Assembly: GCF_002735905.1 (NCBI RefSeq) | Contig: NZ_PEBD01000010.1 | Span: 186,001 to 250,000 of the forward strand | Direction: 5' to 3' | DNA length: 64,000 nt | DNA from: Williamsia muralis | Lineage (GTDB): Bacteria > Actinomycetota > Actinomycetes > Mycobacteriales > Mycobacteriaceae | Part shown: one piece after another, positions 1-8,486 of the stretch | Position numbering within the stretch: the first letter of the stretch is position 1 | How the letters are laid out: each line of letters begins with the position of its first letter | Made by a program: the position numbers and the translations under genes | The notes under the pieces: model-generated | Told to the model about the DNA's origin: nothing | The model's database searches: none | What the model saw: only the letters and a program-made list of their open reading frames with translations

Positions 1-273
1 ACTTTGCCGCTGCTGCTGTTGTTCTCGGTGTCGGGGCAGTCGTTCTCGACGCTCATCACCACCGACATGGTGGCCGTGGAACTGGCGCGCTCGTTCGTCG
101 GAGGGATCGCGATTGCGTTGTCGGTTCCGCTGACCACGGCGGTCGCCGTGCTGCTCTCGACACCGGGGGCGCGTCAGGAGAAGGAGACGGTTGCGCAGCC
201 GATCGAACGGCCGCCGGTGCAACAGCCGGCTGAGCAGCCACCGGCGCACGGCAGGCACTGGCTACCGGAGTGA
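1..273 (+). CDS. C-terminal end of a YibE/F-like membrane protein (5' end outside window)
   Basis: The frame is open from the first base and stops at TGA 271-273, so only the last ~90 residues are here. They begin with a leucine-rich membrane segment, then a phrase resembling LLLFSVSGQSF followed by a second hydrophobic stretch near residues 25-50, and end in a short Glu/Pro/Gln-rich cytoplasmic tail. The FSVSGQSF plus ARSFVGGIAI pattern recalls the end of actinobacterial YibE/F family multi-spanning membrane proteins, whose function is not established. The family call is from memory of the C-terminus only and is moderate. The next gene converges from the other strand 2 bp away. Confidence 0.5.
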   Translation, partial: TLPLLLLFSVSGQSFSTLITTDMVAVELARSFVGGIAIALSVPLTTAVAVLLSTPGARQEKETVAQPIERPPVQQPAEQPPAHGRHWLPE

Positions 274-275
274 GC

Positions 276-1268
276 TCAGGCAGGTTCTGACACCGTGTTG
301 GTGACCGAACCGATGCGGTCGATGGTGAGGGTGACCTCGTCGCCCGGCGCGATCCAGCGGTCCAATTCCAGGCCGCACCCCATCGGCAGGGTGCCCGATG
401 TGATCAGCTCACCCGAGTGCAGGTTCTCCGACTGACTTGCGTAGGCGACCACTTCGCCTGGGCTGTAACGCAATCCGTGGGTACTGGTGGACGACCACAC
501 CTCGCCGTTCACCGAAACGGTCGCCTCGAGCTGGTCGATCACCGGCAGCACCTCATCGGACGTGACCACCACGGACCCGATGGAACTACCGAATGTCTTG
601 GTCTTCACCACGGGTCCGAAGACGCCGCGACGTTGCTCGTCCCACTGGACGTCACGCGCACTGAAGTCGTTGAACACGACGAACCCCCCGATGGCTGCCG
701 CAGCCTTCTCCGGGGTGGCGTCGCGCACCGGGTGGGCGATGATCATGCCGAACTCCAGCTCGAAGTCGAGCTCGCTGCTGTATGCCGGCCACGGCATCGG
801 TTCACCATCACCGATCACCGTGAGGTGATTGCCGGTGTAGTAGACGGGATGGTCGTAGAAAGCGGAATTGGGTCGCAGGGGCGGAAACACCCTGTGTGTC
901 AACCTTTCATAGCCGCGGATCAGCGGGCGGGTTGCGGGCAGATTGCGTTGCACCAGACCATGGGCGGCCTTGGTCCAGTGTTCCTCCCAGCCGAGGAAAC
1001 ATCGCAGCGAACTCGGGTAATACGGGATCGACGGCGCTGGGTCGACGGCTACGCCGACCCCCTTGCGCGCAGCACGGTCAACGATGTCGATGACGGTGGC
1101 CCGAGACCGTTCGCCGGTCGCGAGCAGGGCGAGCAGATTTGCGGGCAGGTGGGACAGCTCGTCGAGTCGGCCGCGGGAATCGAGCGCGGCCCGCAGGCTG
1201 ATCCACGTCTCGGTGGGCTCATGCAAGATGGCAAGCGACCCGGACTCGGTGAGGCGGCGAATCTTCAT
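276..1268 (-). CDS. Fumarylacetoacetate hydrolase (FAH) family protein
   Basis: A 330-residue enzyme of the FAH superfamily, which hydrolyses or decarboxylates beta-diketo or oxo-acid compounds using a divalent metal. The catalytic C-terminal domain is visible from about residue 130. Acidic metal ligands are likely E170 and E172 in LDFELEFG and D201 in VFNDFSARD, and the KTKTFGSSIG and GELITSGTLPMG segments are typical of the fold. Residues 1-100 form the family's N-terminal cap. The gene overlaps the stop of the upstream metallo-beta-lactamase gene by 4 bp (ATGA), so the two are translationally coupled and may act in one degradation pathway. The substrate cannot be read from the sequence. 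Confidence 0.88.
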   Translation of the reverse strand: MKIRRLTESGSLAILHEPTETWISLRAALDSRGRLDELSHLPANLLALLATGERSRATVIDIVDRAARKGVGVAVDPAPSIPYYPSSLRCFLGWEEHWTKAAHGLVQRNLPATRPLIRGYERLTHRVFPPLRPNSAFYDHPVYYTGNHLTVIGDGEPMPWPAYSSELDFELEFGMIIAHPVRDATPEKAAAAIGGFVVFNDFSARDVQWDEQRRGVFGPVVKTKTFGSSIGSVVVTSDEVLPVIDQLEATVSVNGEVWSSTSTHGLRYSPGEVVAYASQSENLHSGELITSGTLPMGCGLELDRWIAPGDEVTLTIDRIGSVTNTVSEPA

Positions 1269-2263
1269 CGGCTGCGTTCGCGTAACAATTTCCCGGCATC
1301 CGCGAAGGCGCGGGCGCGGCGCCCGAAGGTGGGTGGCGCTGGTGCCTCGCCCTTCGACAGCCGGTAGAGGGTGCTCAGATTCAGGACGATGCGCTCAGGG
1401 GCGTCCCAGTGCGCATACGGCCGAAAGTCGCTGCTGGTCAAAAGTGTTCGCGCGGCCTGGATCGGAGACCGGCCCGCGTCGAACTGAGCACGCCCCCCTT
1501 GGTCGAGCCACGACCAGTAGTCGCGGAGCAACTCGATCTCGGTACGCCCGCAGATAGGGCCGTGGCCCGGAACGTAAGTCGCCGCATCGAGACCGAGCAG
1601 ATGGTCCAGAGCATCTTGCCAATTGCTCAGTGGGCCATGCCAAATCACCGGTGTGGCCCCGATGAACAGCAGGTCGCCCGTGAACACCACCCCCGAGTCG
1701 GGCACGTGGGCGATGACGTCACCGGGCGTGTGCGCGGGACCCAGATCCCGCAGTGACACGGTGCGTCCCCCGACGGTGATGGTGTCGGTGCCGGCGAATG
1801 TGTGATCCGGGAGCCGGGGTACCCGGGTGGGGAGCAGTGCCCCTCCGGTGACCCGGCTCATGTAGGAACCCAGTGCTCCGGCCGGCCCGGGCAGTGCCGA
1901 CGCCACCGAACCGATTTTCGAGAATCGTGCCACCGCCGCGGGTGGGGTGTCTTCCTTCATGGCGTGTAGAGCCGACGCCGAGGTGGTGATGCGCGCCGAC
2001 GCCGGCAGGGTGTCGTTTCCCCACCAGTGGTCACCGTCGGAATGGGTGTTGACCGCCTCTGTGATGGCCGCCGATCCGACCAGATCCGGCCAGGCTTGTG
2101 CGATCGACTCCGCGCGTGTGGTGTCCCAGACCGTGTCGATCACCATCGACGCATCATCGCCCACCACCAGGCCTGTGTTGGTCTGGCCCCAGCCGCCGGG
2201 GAGATGCATGAAAGCATAAGTGCCACCGTCGATCTGGGTGAGGCTGTCTTGCCGGACTGGCAT
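1265..2263 (-). CDS. MBL-fold metallo-hydrolase
   Basis: A 332-residue metallo-beta-lactamase-fold protein. The zinc-binding HxHxDH-type motif appears as NTHSDGDHWWGN (H74, D76, D78, H79), with the first histidine pair degenerate. A later histidine sits in GPAHTPGDVIAH, an aspartate in VFTGDLLFIG and another histidine in VPGHGPICG. These are the usual five ligand blocks in order. Members hydrolyse lactones, thioesters or similar bonds. It is first in a two-gene unit with the FAH hydrolase (ATGA overlap), which suggests sequential hydrolytic steps. The C-terminal third (residues 250-332) is helical and lacks known motifs. Confidence 0.87.
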   Translation of the reverse strand: MPVRQDSLTQIDGGTYAFMHLPGGWGQTNTGLVVGDDASMVIDTVWDTTRAESIAQAWPDLVGSAAITEAVNTHSDGDHWWGNDTLPASARITTSASALHAMKEDTPPAAVARFSKIGSVASALPGPAGALGSYMSRVTGGALLPTRVPRLPDHTFAGTDTITVGGRTVSLRDLGPAHTPGDVIAHVPDSGVVFTGDLLFIGATPVIWHGPLSNWQDALDHLLGLDAATYVPGHGPICGRTEIELLRDYWSWLDQGGRAQFDAGRSPIQAARTLLTSSDFRPYAHWDAPERIVLNLSTLYRLSKGEAPAPPTFGRRARAFADAGKLLRERSR

Positions 2264-2323
2264 CGGTGGTCCTTGCTGGAGGCGGGGGCGAGAGGCGGCA
2301 GTGCAATGACTCGACTGTACCGA

Positions 2324-3469
2324 TCAGAACCCGGATCGCGCTGGTACTCGGCGACTACCCGAGCTCCTGCGGGCGATCGACGAGATGAGACCCTCCACCG
2401 GACCGCGACCGTACCGGGCAATCCATACGGCCGAGACTGAAACCGCGACCAGTACGAAGACGATCCAGGTGAGCAGCCCCTGCCACGGGTACACGCCGTC
2501 GCGACCGCGCTCGGAGAACTGGCACAGGACGAAGATGGCCACGATGTGCGCGCTGTACACGGTGAGCACCATCGTCCCGGTGGCCCGCAGCGGGAAACTG
2601 AATCGACCGGGCCGTCGGCAGAGCAACAGGCACAGCCCGATGACCAGCATGCTGATCCCCGCCGAACCGAACACGTCGAACGGGGTGCCTGAATGTGGTT
2701 CGGCGCCCAGCATCGCCTGCAGGTCCGACCATTCCCACAGGAAGCCTTCACCCGGGTTCTCCGAGGGCGCGTAGAACTGGGACGGCGTTTGGTGCGTTCC
2801 GTCGTCGAAACCCGACAACGCCGCGGAGAGCAGGTAGGAGGCCACGGCGATCCCGGCACCGAAGCCGGCAAGTCGCCGGGCGACCATCGGCGACCGGAGA
2901 TCCAACCGTCCGATGCCCAGTCCCAGAAGCAGATAGGCCGCCCAGATCAGCCCCGGGTATCCGCCGCTGATGAGGATGTCGGTCAATGCGTTGAACGGCG
3001 ATCCCCACGCCCCGAGTGCGGCGTGGATGAGCGGCACCAGAAACGGCATGACCACCGCCATCACACCGGCCGCGACGAACAGCGTGGGCGGCGAGACCCG
3101 CAGCAACGGCAGCGAGACGACAAACAGGAAGCTGTACATCACCAAGATGATCAGGACCGGGGTGCCCAGCATCTGAAGCAATCCGCCCAGCAAGAAGATG
3201 CAACACGCCCGAACCAGCAGCTGATGGCGCGCGACCACGAGCTGTTCGGCCCCGAGAGGGGCGGTGCCGCCGGTGACCAGGGCGATCGAGACCCCGGCCA
3301 ACACCGCGAAGGTGACGGCCGAGTGGCCGTTGACCACCGAACCCCACGTCTCCGGTTGCGTCCACCGCAGATCGCCGAGGTCGAGAATGTGCGCTGCGAA
3401 CATGCCCAGTACCGCCAGCGCCCGCGCGATGTCGACGCCAGGTATGCGCGCCGATCGATTGGCCGTCAT
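2324..3469 (-). CDS. DUF418/DUF1624-like multi-spanning membrane protein
   Basis: About 381 residues with roughly ten hydrophobic segments. The N-terminus carries IPGVDIARALAVLGMFAAH, the opening phrase of DUF418/heparan-acetyltransferase-like membrane proteins, in which the early D-x-x-R is conserved. The C-terminus has LVLTVYSAHIVAIF-type and WIVFVLVAVSVSAVWIARYGRGPVE segments typical of DUF418. The longer open frame extends 70 residues upstream but has no membrane character and reads back over the divergent neighbour, so the start at ATG 3469 (MTANRS) is preferred. Acyl or acetyl transfer to an envelope sugar is a family-level guess. It is transcribed away from the small L7/L12-like gene across 76 bp. 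Confidence 0.75.
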   Translation of the reverse strand: MTANRSARIPGVDIARALAVLGMFAAHILDLGDLRWTQPETWGSVVNGHSAVTFAVLAGVSIALVTGGTAPLGAEQLVVARHQLLVRACCIFLLGGLLQMLGTPVLIILVMYSFLFVVSLPLLRVSPPTLFVAAGVMAVVMPFLVPLIHAALGAWGSPFNALTDILISGGYPGLIWAAYLLLGLGIGRLDLRSPMVARRLAGFGAGIAVASYLLSAALSGFDDGTHQTPSQFYAPSENPGEGFLWEWSDLQAMLGAEPHSGTPFDVFGSAGISMLVIGLCLLLCRRPGRFSFPLRATGTMVLTVYSAHIVAIFVLCQFSERGRDGVYPWQGLLTWIVFVLVAVSVSAVWIARYGRGPVEGLISSIARRSSGSRRVPARSGF

Positions 3470-3545
3470 CCAGTCATCTTCACTTACTGCGCGTGCCCGT
3501 GGTTTCCGTGGACACCGAGCTGGGCCACTGTTAGCGTCCGCTGTC

Positions 3546-3812
3546 ATGAGCAGCGACGCGCAGGACATTGCCGACCTCAGGCGGCAGGTGCAGCGACAGG
3601 GTGAACTGATCGACGACCTGTACCGCAGGCTGGGCTTGGACGGGCCGCCGGCACCAGCGGCTCCGACCGCCGAGAACATTCCCGCTGAGATCGCCGACGC
3701 AATCCGGGCGGGGAAAATGCCACTGGCTCTGAAGCTCTGGCATCAGCGGACCGGGGTCAGTCTCTCGGAGGCCAAGGAACAGGTCGACGCGTTCGCGCGC
3801 TCGATGGGCTAG
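3546..3812 (+). CDS. Small ribosomal L7/L12 C-terminal-like protein
   Basis: An 88-residue protein. Residues 1-30 are a charged helix (likely coiled coil, RRQVQRQGELIDDLYRRLG), followed by a Pro/Ala linker. Residues 45-86 match the C-terminal domain of ribosomal protein L7/L12, including the LALKLWHQRTGVSLSEAKEQ stretch equivalent to the KVVKEATGLGLKEAK region. Stand-alone proteins of this kind are widespread in actinobacteria and of unknown role; they lack the L12 dimerisation hinge. The start ATG 3546 was chosen because upstream codons run into the divergent gene's promoter. Not the ribosomal rplL gene itself. Confidence 0.72.
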   Translation: MSSDAQDIADLRRQVQRQGELIDDLYRRLGLDGPPAPAAPTAENIPAEIADAIRAGKMPLALKLWHQRTGVSLSEAKEQVDAFARSMG

Positions 3813-3838
3813 CTGCGTTGCAGCGGTCCCGTCGCGGT

Positions 3839-4267
3839 CTATATCCGTGAGGCTGCGGTGGCTGACGACCCGGCATCGCTTCGCTGCACCGTGAACGGCT
3901 TGCTCATCACCAAGGCGATCGTGACCACGGTGACGACGACGAAGACCGCGACCAGCACCACCACCGGGCCTGGGACATCGGAGACGAAGAAGGCCGGAAC
4001 GGCGGACAGAGCCGAGAGGAACCGGGTGACGACCACACCGCGGATGGCGTTGCGGCTGTGACGTTTCCAGGCCAAGGCCGCGAAGACGATGGTCAGCAAC
4101 CCCATGATGGTGGTGAACACCAGCACGCCGATGGGTGGGCCCGCCGCGTCGTCTTCCGGGGCCGGCATGGCGAGACTGATGATGTCGAGAACGCCCAGGA
4201 CAACAGCAATCGCCAAGCCGATCTTGACCTTCTTGTTCAAATCGAGGGACGTGGTTGCAGAGTTCAT
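3839..4267 (-). CDS. Small four-helix membrane protein, function unknown
   Basis: A 142-residue protein with four clear hydrophobic segments (about residues 16-33, 43-62, 75-95 and 100-122) and short polar ends. No catalytic motif is visible. The start ATG 4267 (MNSATTSLDL) is chosen because the longer frame upstream has no coding character. It is divergent from the two-component regulator starting at 4428, with about 160 bp between, so it could be a target of that system, though nothing in the sequence proves it. Confidence 0.65.
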   Translation of the reverse strand: MNSATTSLDLNKKVKIGLAIAVVLGVLDIISLAMPAPEDDAAGPPIGVLVFTTIMGLLTIVFAALAWKRHSRNAIRGVVVTRFLSALSAVPAFFVSDVPGPVVVLVAVFVVVTVVTIALVMSKPFTVQRSDAGSSATAASRI

Positions 4268-4427
4268 CGTGGTGACCGATCGCAGAGAAGGGGATGTGAC
4301 TGATTCAGGATGGGGCTCTGATTGCCACCGGTCATGGGGGTAGGCACCCAGAGTGCCGGGCAATCGCCGCGTCGGGAGGGGATACAACACCTGGTCAAAG
4401 CCGCCTGGCGGGGTCAAACTCGTTCCC

Positions 4428-5084
4428 ATGGTCTCAGTTCTCGTGGTCGACGACCACCCGGTGGTGCGCAGCGGGATCCGTGCGCTGCTGTCGTCGCTCG
4501 ACGGCATCGAGGTGTGCGGCGAAGCCGAGTCGGGAGCGGCGGCGCTGAGAGAGGCCCATCTGCTCCGACCAGATGTGGTGATCATGGACATCCAGATGCC
4601 CGGCGGCGACGGAATCGAGGCGACGCGCAGGATCTGTGCGGCACTACCGGACACGGCAGTGCTGGTTCTGACGATGTTCGAGGACCAGGCGACGGTACTG
4701 GCCGCCCTTGCGGCCGGTGCCCGGGGCTATCTGCTCAAAGGCGCCGGACAACAAGAGATCGAACACGCGTTGCATGCCGCAGCCGTCGGCGAGACGGTCT
4801 TCGGACCCTCTGTCGCCCAGCTGCTGCTCGATGCCGCCGTCGGAGCGCAGCCGTCTCCCGCGAACGCTTTCCCCCAGCTCACCCCCCGTGAGCTGCAGAT
4901 CCTCGACCGCATTGCACGCGGAGAGGCAAATGCGGCCATCGCGCGTTCGTTCGACGTCGCCAACAAGACCGTCAGCAACCACATCTCGGCGATCTTCGCC
5001 AAACTGCGGGTTGCCACCCGCGCCGAGGCGATCGTGCTCGCCCGCGAACACGGCCTCGGTCGAAGCGCGGCCGGTGGCCCGTGA
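4428..5084 (+). CDS. NarL/FixJ-family response regulator
   Basis: A 218-residue response regulator. The receiver domain (1-120) has the acidic pair D8/D9, phosphoacceptor D54 in VVIMDIQMPGG, T82 and K104. A LuxR-type helix-turn-helix follows at about 150-210 (LTPRELQILDRIARGEANAA through NKTVSNHISAIFAKL). The longer frame starts 25 residues upstream, but homologous receivers begin at MVSVLVVDDH, so ATG 4428 is used. Its last codons overlap the start of the histidine kinase by 4 bp (GTGA). The pair is therefore a co-translated two-component system. The target genes are not evident. Confidence 0.92.
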   Translation: MVSVLVVDDHPVVRSGIRALLSSLDGIEVCGEAESGAAALREAHLLRPDVVIMDIQMPGGDGIEATRRICAALPDTAVLVLTMFEDQATVLAALAAGARGYLLKGAGQQEIEHALHAAAVGETVFGPSVAQLLLDAAVGAQPSPANAFPQLTPRELQILDRIARGEANAAIARSFDVANKTVSNHISAIFAKLRVATRAEAIVLAREHGLGRSAAGGP

Positions 5085-6859
5085 TCGTCCCGGTTGGCGG
5101 ACTGGTGGTGGCCATCGCGTCGATGATCAGTGGCCTGTGGTTGTTGTGGTGGATGCATCGCCATGACGATGTACCGGGATCGCCTGCGGTCGCTTCCGGG
5201 TTCGTGGCCTTCGGTGCGGTACTCGGGACTGCGCTGCTGCTCGTGATCGTCGACACCGGCCCCGGCGACCTGCGGCGCGCCCTCGTTGCCGTGGCCCTCG
5301 GACTTGTTGCCCCGCTGACGTTGTGTACGTACCCCAGCCGGGACAGGTCGTCGGTCTCCGACCTCGCCGTCGTCCTGCTGGGGATCGGCGGGGCCGGCAT
5401 CGTGGTCGGGTCCTGGTGGACACCATTGCTGATAGTTGCGGTACCGGTCTCCGGCACGGTGCTGGTGGCTCTGGTGTGGTGGCGAACCGACAGCTCCACC
5501 GGGCGGGACAGACGGTGCATGCTCTGGCTTGTGACCGTGACTGCGACAGCATTCCTCGTTCTCGGACACCTCCTCTTCTTCGCCGATTCCCCCGATGGAG
5601 AAGTCTTCCTCGTGATCGCCGCGCTGCTGGCGCCGACGGTGCCCCTGCTCCTGTCTCTCGGCATGACGGTGCCCGACGTGGTCGACATCAGATTGATGAT
5701 CAGCTGGATCGTTCTGTACGCGGCGATGTTCGAGCTCACTGTTGCGATGTTCTCGGCGGCCACGGTCCTCATCGAGGGAGCCTCGGGAACGCCCACTTCG
5801 CGGGCAACCGGAACGCTGATCGCGTTTGTGATCGCGGCGGCATTCGGGCCTGTCGCGGCCCGGCTCCGTGGGGTGGTGGACGAAGTGCTGTTCGGGAGCA
5901 GGGGAGACGCGGTACGGACGCTGTCGGGATTGGGTGAGAAATTGTCGGCGGCGGGCGGTCCCGGCAACTGGGTGGTGTCGCTGCAGGAGGCGATCGGCGT
6001 TCCGCGAATCGAGTTGTGGGACAACGATCATTGCATCGCGACTGCGGGGTCCGGTGGTGCCGAGGAGTTCATCGTGATGTTGACCGCGGACGGGGATGAG
6101 GTCGGCCGGCTGGTGGTCGGGGTGCCCGCCGACTCACGCGGCCTGCACCCGCAGGTGCGATCGGTGCTGCAACTGGTGGCGGCGCCGTTGGCGCGTGCGC
6201 TGCAGGGAATCAGCCTGACCGCGGACCTGCGTGAGTCGCGCGGACAGGTTCTGACCGCACTGGAGGAAGAGCGCCGGCGTCTGCGTCGCGATCTCCACGA
6301 CAGTCTCGGCCCCATCCTCACAGGGGTGGCTTTCACCACCGACGCGGCGCGAAACCACGCATCGACCGATTCGGCCGAGACGATTCGGTTACTGGATACG
6401 GTGCGCGCCGAGACGGCAGGCGCGATCGTCGAGATCCGCCGTCTTGTCGAAGGGCTGCGTCCTCCCGCGCTCGACGAGATGGGCCTCGTAGGTGCGGTGA
6501 CACAGCGTGTTTCGCAATTGCGGACCGCCGATGGCGAACCGCTGATCGTGACGGTGAATGCCCCTGAGAGGCTCCCTCACCTGCCCGCAGCTGTTGAGGT
6601 CGCGGCGTTCCGGATCATCGTCGAAGCCGTGAGCAATGTGGCGCGCCACTCGGGTTCGGCCTCGGCGACGGTCGAACTCGGCGTCGTAGGAGGCGAGTTG
6701 GATGTGGCCGTGCGCGACGAAGGGCAGGCGGTCGACCACTGGATCCCGGGTACCGGCTTGCAATCGATCCGCGAACGCGGCGAACAACTGGGTGGGACGG
6801 TAACGATCGGTTCTGACGGGGGCGGTGGCCTCGTGAGGGTGAGCATTCCGTTTGCGTGA
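5081..6859 (+). CDS. Membrane sensor histidine kinase (HisKA_3 / NarL-partner type)
   Basis: 592 residues, GTG start overlapping the regulator's stop. Residues 1-260 contain seven or eight hydrophobic segments and no obvious ligand-binding loop. A GAF-like or linker region spans 270-390. The dimerisation/phosphoacceptor block reads EEERRRLRRDLHDSLGPILTG with the phospho-accepting H406, and the HATPase domain follows with an N box near AAFRIIVEAVSNVARHSG and a G box at GTGLQSIRERGEQLGGT. This is the DesK/NarX subfamily architecture, matching the LuxR-type regulator upstream. The stimulus is unknown; a many-helix sensor suggests a membrane or envelope signal. Confidence 0.92.
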   Translation: MIVPVGGLVVAIASMISGLWLLWWMHRHDDVPGSPAVASGFVAFGAVLGTALLLVIVDTGPGDLRRALVAVALGLVAPLTLCTYPSRDRSSVSDLAVVLLGIGGAGIVVGSWWTPLLIVAVPVSGTVLVALVWWRTDSSTGRDRRCMLWLVTVTATAFLVLGHLLFFADSPDGEVFLVIAALLAPTVPLLLSLGMTVPDVVDIRLMISWIVLYAAMFELTVAMFSAATVLIEGASGTPTSRATGTLIAFVIAAAFGPVAARLRGVVDEVLFGSRGDAVRTLSGLGEKLSAAGGPGNWVVSLQEAIGVPRIELWDNDHCIATAGSGGAEEFIVMLTADGDEVGRLVVGVPADSRGLHPQVRSVLQLVAAPLARALQGISLTADLRESRGQVLTALEEERRRLRRDLHDSLGPILTGVAFTTDAARNHASTDSAETIRLLDTVRAETAGAIVEIRRLVEGLRPPALDEMGLVGAVTQRVSQLRTADGEPLIVTVNAPERLPHLPAAVEVAAFRIIVEAVSNVARHSGSASATVELGVVGGELDVAVRDEGQAVDHWIPGTGLQSIRERGEQLGGTVTIGSDGGGGLVRVSIPFA

Positions 6860-6907
6860 AACCCGGACACCTGCGCCGACCGGCAGCGGAGTTGTAAGTT
6901 CTACCCC

Positions 6908-7513
6908 ATGACCAACGCCACGGGCCCCACATCGTCCCGCACCAACGCCTTTGTCCCTCAGTCCTTTCCCGATCAACTCCGCAATGCCGTGCGGGCGGGG
7001 CTGATTGCCAGCGCCATCATCGGCATCATCGTCGGGATCGTGGCCCTGGTGTGGCCGGAACCGACGTTGCTCGTTGTCGCCCTGCTGTTCGGGATCACGC
7101 TCATCTTCACCGGCGTGTACCGGCTGACCGTTGCGTTTTCGGCCAAGCTGCTGCCGACCTCGATGAGGGTGTTCTTCGGCATCATGGGTGCGATCGTCCT
7201 GATCGCGGGCATCATCTGCCTGTTCAACCCCGGTGAGTCGTTGGTGCTGCTGGCCATCGTGATCGGCGTGGGCTGGATCTTCCAGGGAGCGCAGGAAATT
7301 GCGGCCGGTCTGGCGGGTGCGCACTACGCGCCGAAGTGGTTCCTGATCGGGTCAGGTGTGTTCTCGGTGGTCGCAGGCATCATTGTGCTGTTCCTGCCGG
7401 GCGCGGCCATCGCGACGTTCCTCATCGTGGGTGCGATCCTGCTCGTCGTGGTCAGCGTGGTGACGCTGCTGACACTCCCGCGAGCGGCTCAGACCCCGAC
7501 CCAGGCTCAGTAG
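6908..7513 (+). CDS. HdeD/DUF308-family membrane protein
   Basis: A 201-residue protein with six hydrophobic segments arranged as three repeats of a two-helix unit. Each repeat carries a glycine-rich pattern such as GIIVGIVALVWPEPTLL and AIVLIAGIICLFNPGESL, the hallmark of HdeD (DUF308) proteins. In E. coli HdeD is linked to acid resistance at high cell density; in actinobacteria the role is unknown. The start at ATG 6908 lies 48 bp after the histidine kinase, so it may be read through from that operon. The last 7 bp overlap the 3' end of the convergent transglycosylase gene. Confidence 0.85.
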   Translation: MTNATGPTSSRTNAFVPQSFPDQLRNAVRAGLIASAIIGIIVGIVALVWPEPTLLVVALLFGITLIFTGVYRLTVAFSAKLLPTSMRVFFGIMGAIVLIAGIICLFNPGESLVLLAIVIGVGWIFQGAQEIAAGLAGAHYAPKWFLIGSGVFSVVAGIIVLFLPGAAIATFLIVGAILLVVVSVVTLLTLPRAAQTPTQAQ

Positions 7514-8277
7514 CCGGCTGCCCAGCCTCGGACGTCGGACACGTATTCCATCGAGTTGTTGTACCTGAGCACTGCGGCGACCTGCTGCTCGGGATCACGG
7601 AGATCGAGTCCGCCGTCGCACAGGTACCGGCCGGTGGTCAGGGCGGCATCGAACAGGTTCTGGGGATCGATCACACCGTCGCCGTTGCCGTCCGCTGCGT
7701 ATTTCTTCCAGGTCTCGGGAAGGAACTGCATCGGCCCGACCGCGCGGTCGTAATTGGGGTCGCCGTCGAGTTGACCGCCATCGGTGTCGTGGATGACGTT
7801 GTTCCCGGCGAGGCTGCCGTCGAGTACCGGGCCGAGAATGGGCGCGAGCAGTTCGCCGTTGTCGCCGACCTTGCCGTTGTTCGCGTGGGTCGACTCGACC
7901 CTTCCGATCCCGGCGATCAGCTGCCAGGAGATACCGCAACCCGGTAGTTCCTGCGCCAGCTTCGAACCGGCTGCGAAATAGGCCTCGTAGTTGACCCGGG
8001 GGATCTGACCGCTGGTGACGCTTGCGGGCACGACTTCGGGGGCCGGTGCCGGCGCGGGCGCAGCAACTTGGGTGACCGGCTCGACCACCGGAGCGGTTAC
8101 GGGAGTCGGCGTCGACGACTGCGGGGCCTGACGGATGTCGGCCACCTGCGTGGTGGAGTCGGTCAGCTGGTGATCGGCTTCGGCGGTTGCTGCGGCGGTG
8201 ACCAATCCGATGGGTACGAGAGCTGCCAGAGCGAAAGGTGAACGCGACTTTCTCTTCGGCGCTGAATGCTTACCCAA
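7507..8277 (-). CDS. Secreted lytic murein transglycosylase
   Basis: 256 residues. The N-terminus (positively charged MGKHSAPKRKSRS, then LAALVPIGLVTAAATAEA) is a signal peptide, followed by a Pro/Ala/Val-rich linker to about residue 95. The catalytic domain (100-256) has the SLT/MltB-type ISWQLIAGIGRVESTH with the catalytic glutamate in RVESTH, DRAVGPMQFLPETWKKYA and GDGVIDPQNLFDAALTTGRYLC. These enzymes cleave peptidoglycan to 1,6-anhydromuramyl products. A strong AGGAGG ribosome site precedes the ATG. It resembles mycobacterial secreted transglycosylases such as Rv1230c. Confidence 0.88.
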   Translation of the reverse strand: MGKHSAPKRKSRSPFALAALVPIGLVTAAATAEADHQLTDSTTQVADIRQAPQSSTPTPVTAPVVEPVTQVAAPAPAPAPEVVPASVTSGQIPRVNYEAYFAAGSKLAQELPGCGISWQLIAGIGRVESTHANNGKVGDNGELLAPILGPVLDGSLAGNNVIHDTDGGQLDGDPNYDRAVGPMQFLPETWKKYAADGNGDGVIDPQNLFDAALTTGRYLCDGGLDLRDPEQQVAAVLRYNNSMEYVSDVRGWAAGY

Positions 8278-8486
8278 CCGGGGACCTCCTGATATGGCCT
8301 TTGTCTAGGCCTTTTACGACCGCGCCGACGGTACCCGAAACACGGCGTTAACCGTTATCGATCCGTGACCAATTGGCCGCGCCACCGGGATGCGAACCCG
8401 GGTCTTCGCAGGTAAGCCGTTAGCAAATCGAAGTTTGTGATCCTCGCCATACGATCGGGCGGACGTGCTTGTCGAACCGCGGTCGG

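Noticed and set aside
8374-8450. tRNA-like 3' end on the - strand (CCGGG-TTCGCAT-CCCGG T arm followed by GCGGCCA)
   Set aside because: No 5' acceptor strand pairs with it, the anticodon stem does not form, and the conserved A58 of the T loop is C. Probably chance or a very old fragment.
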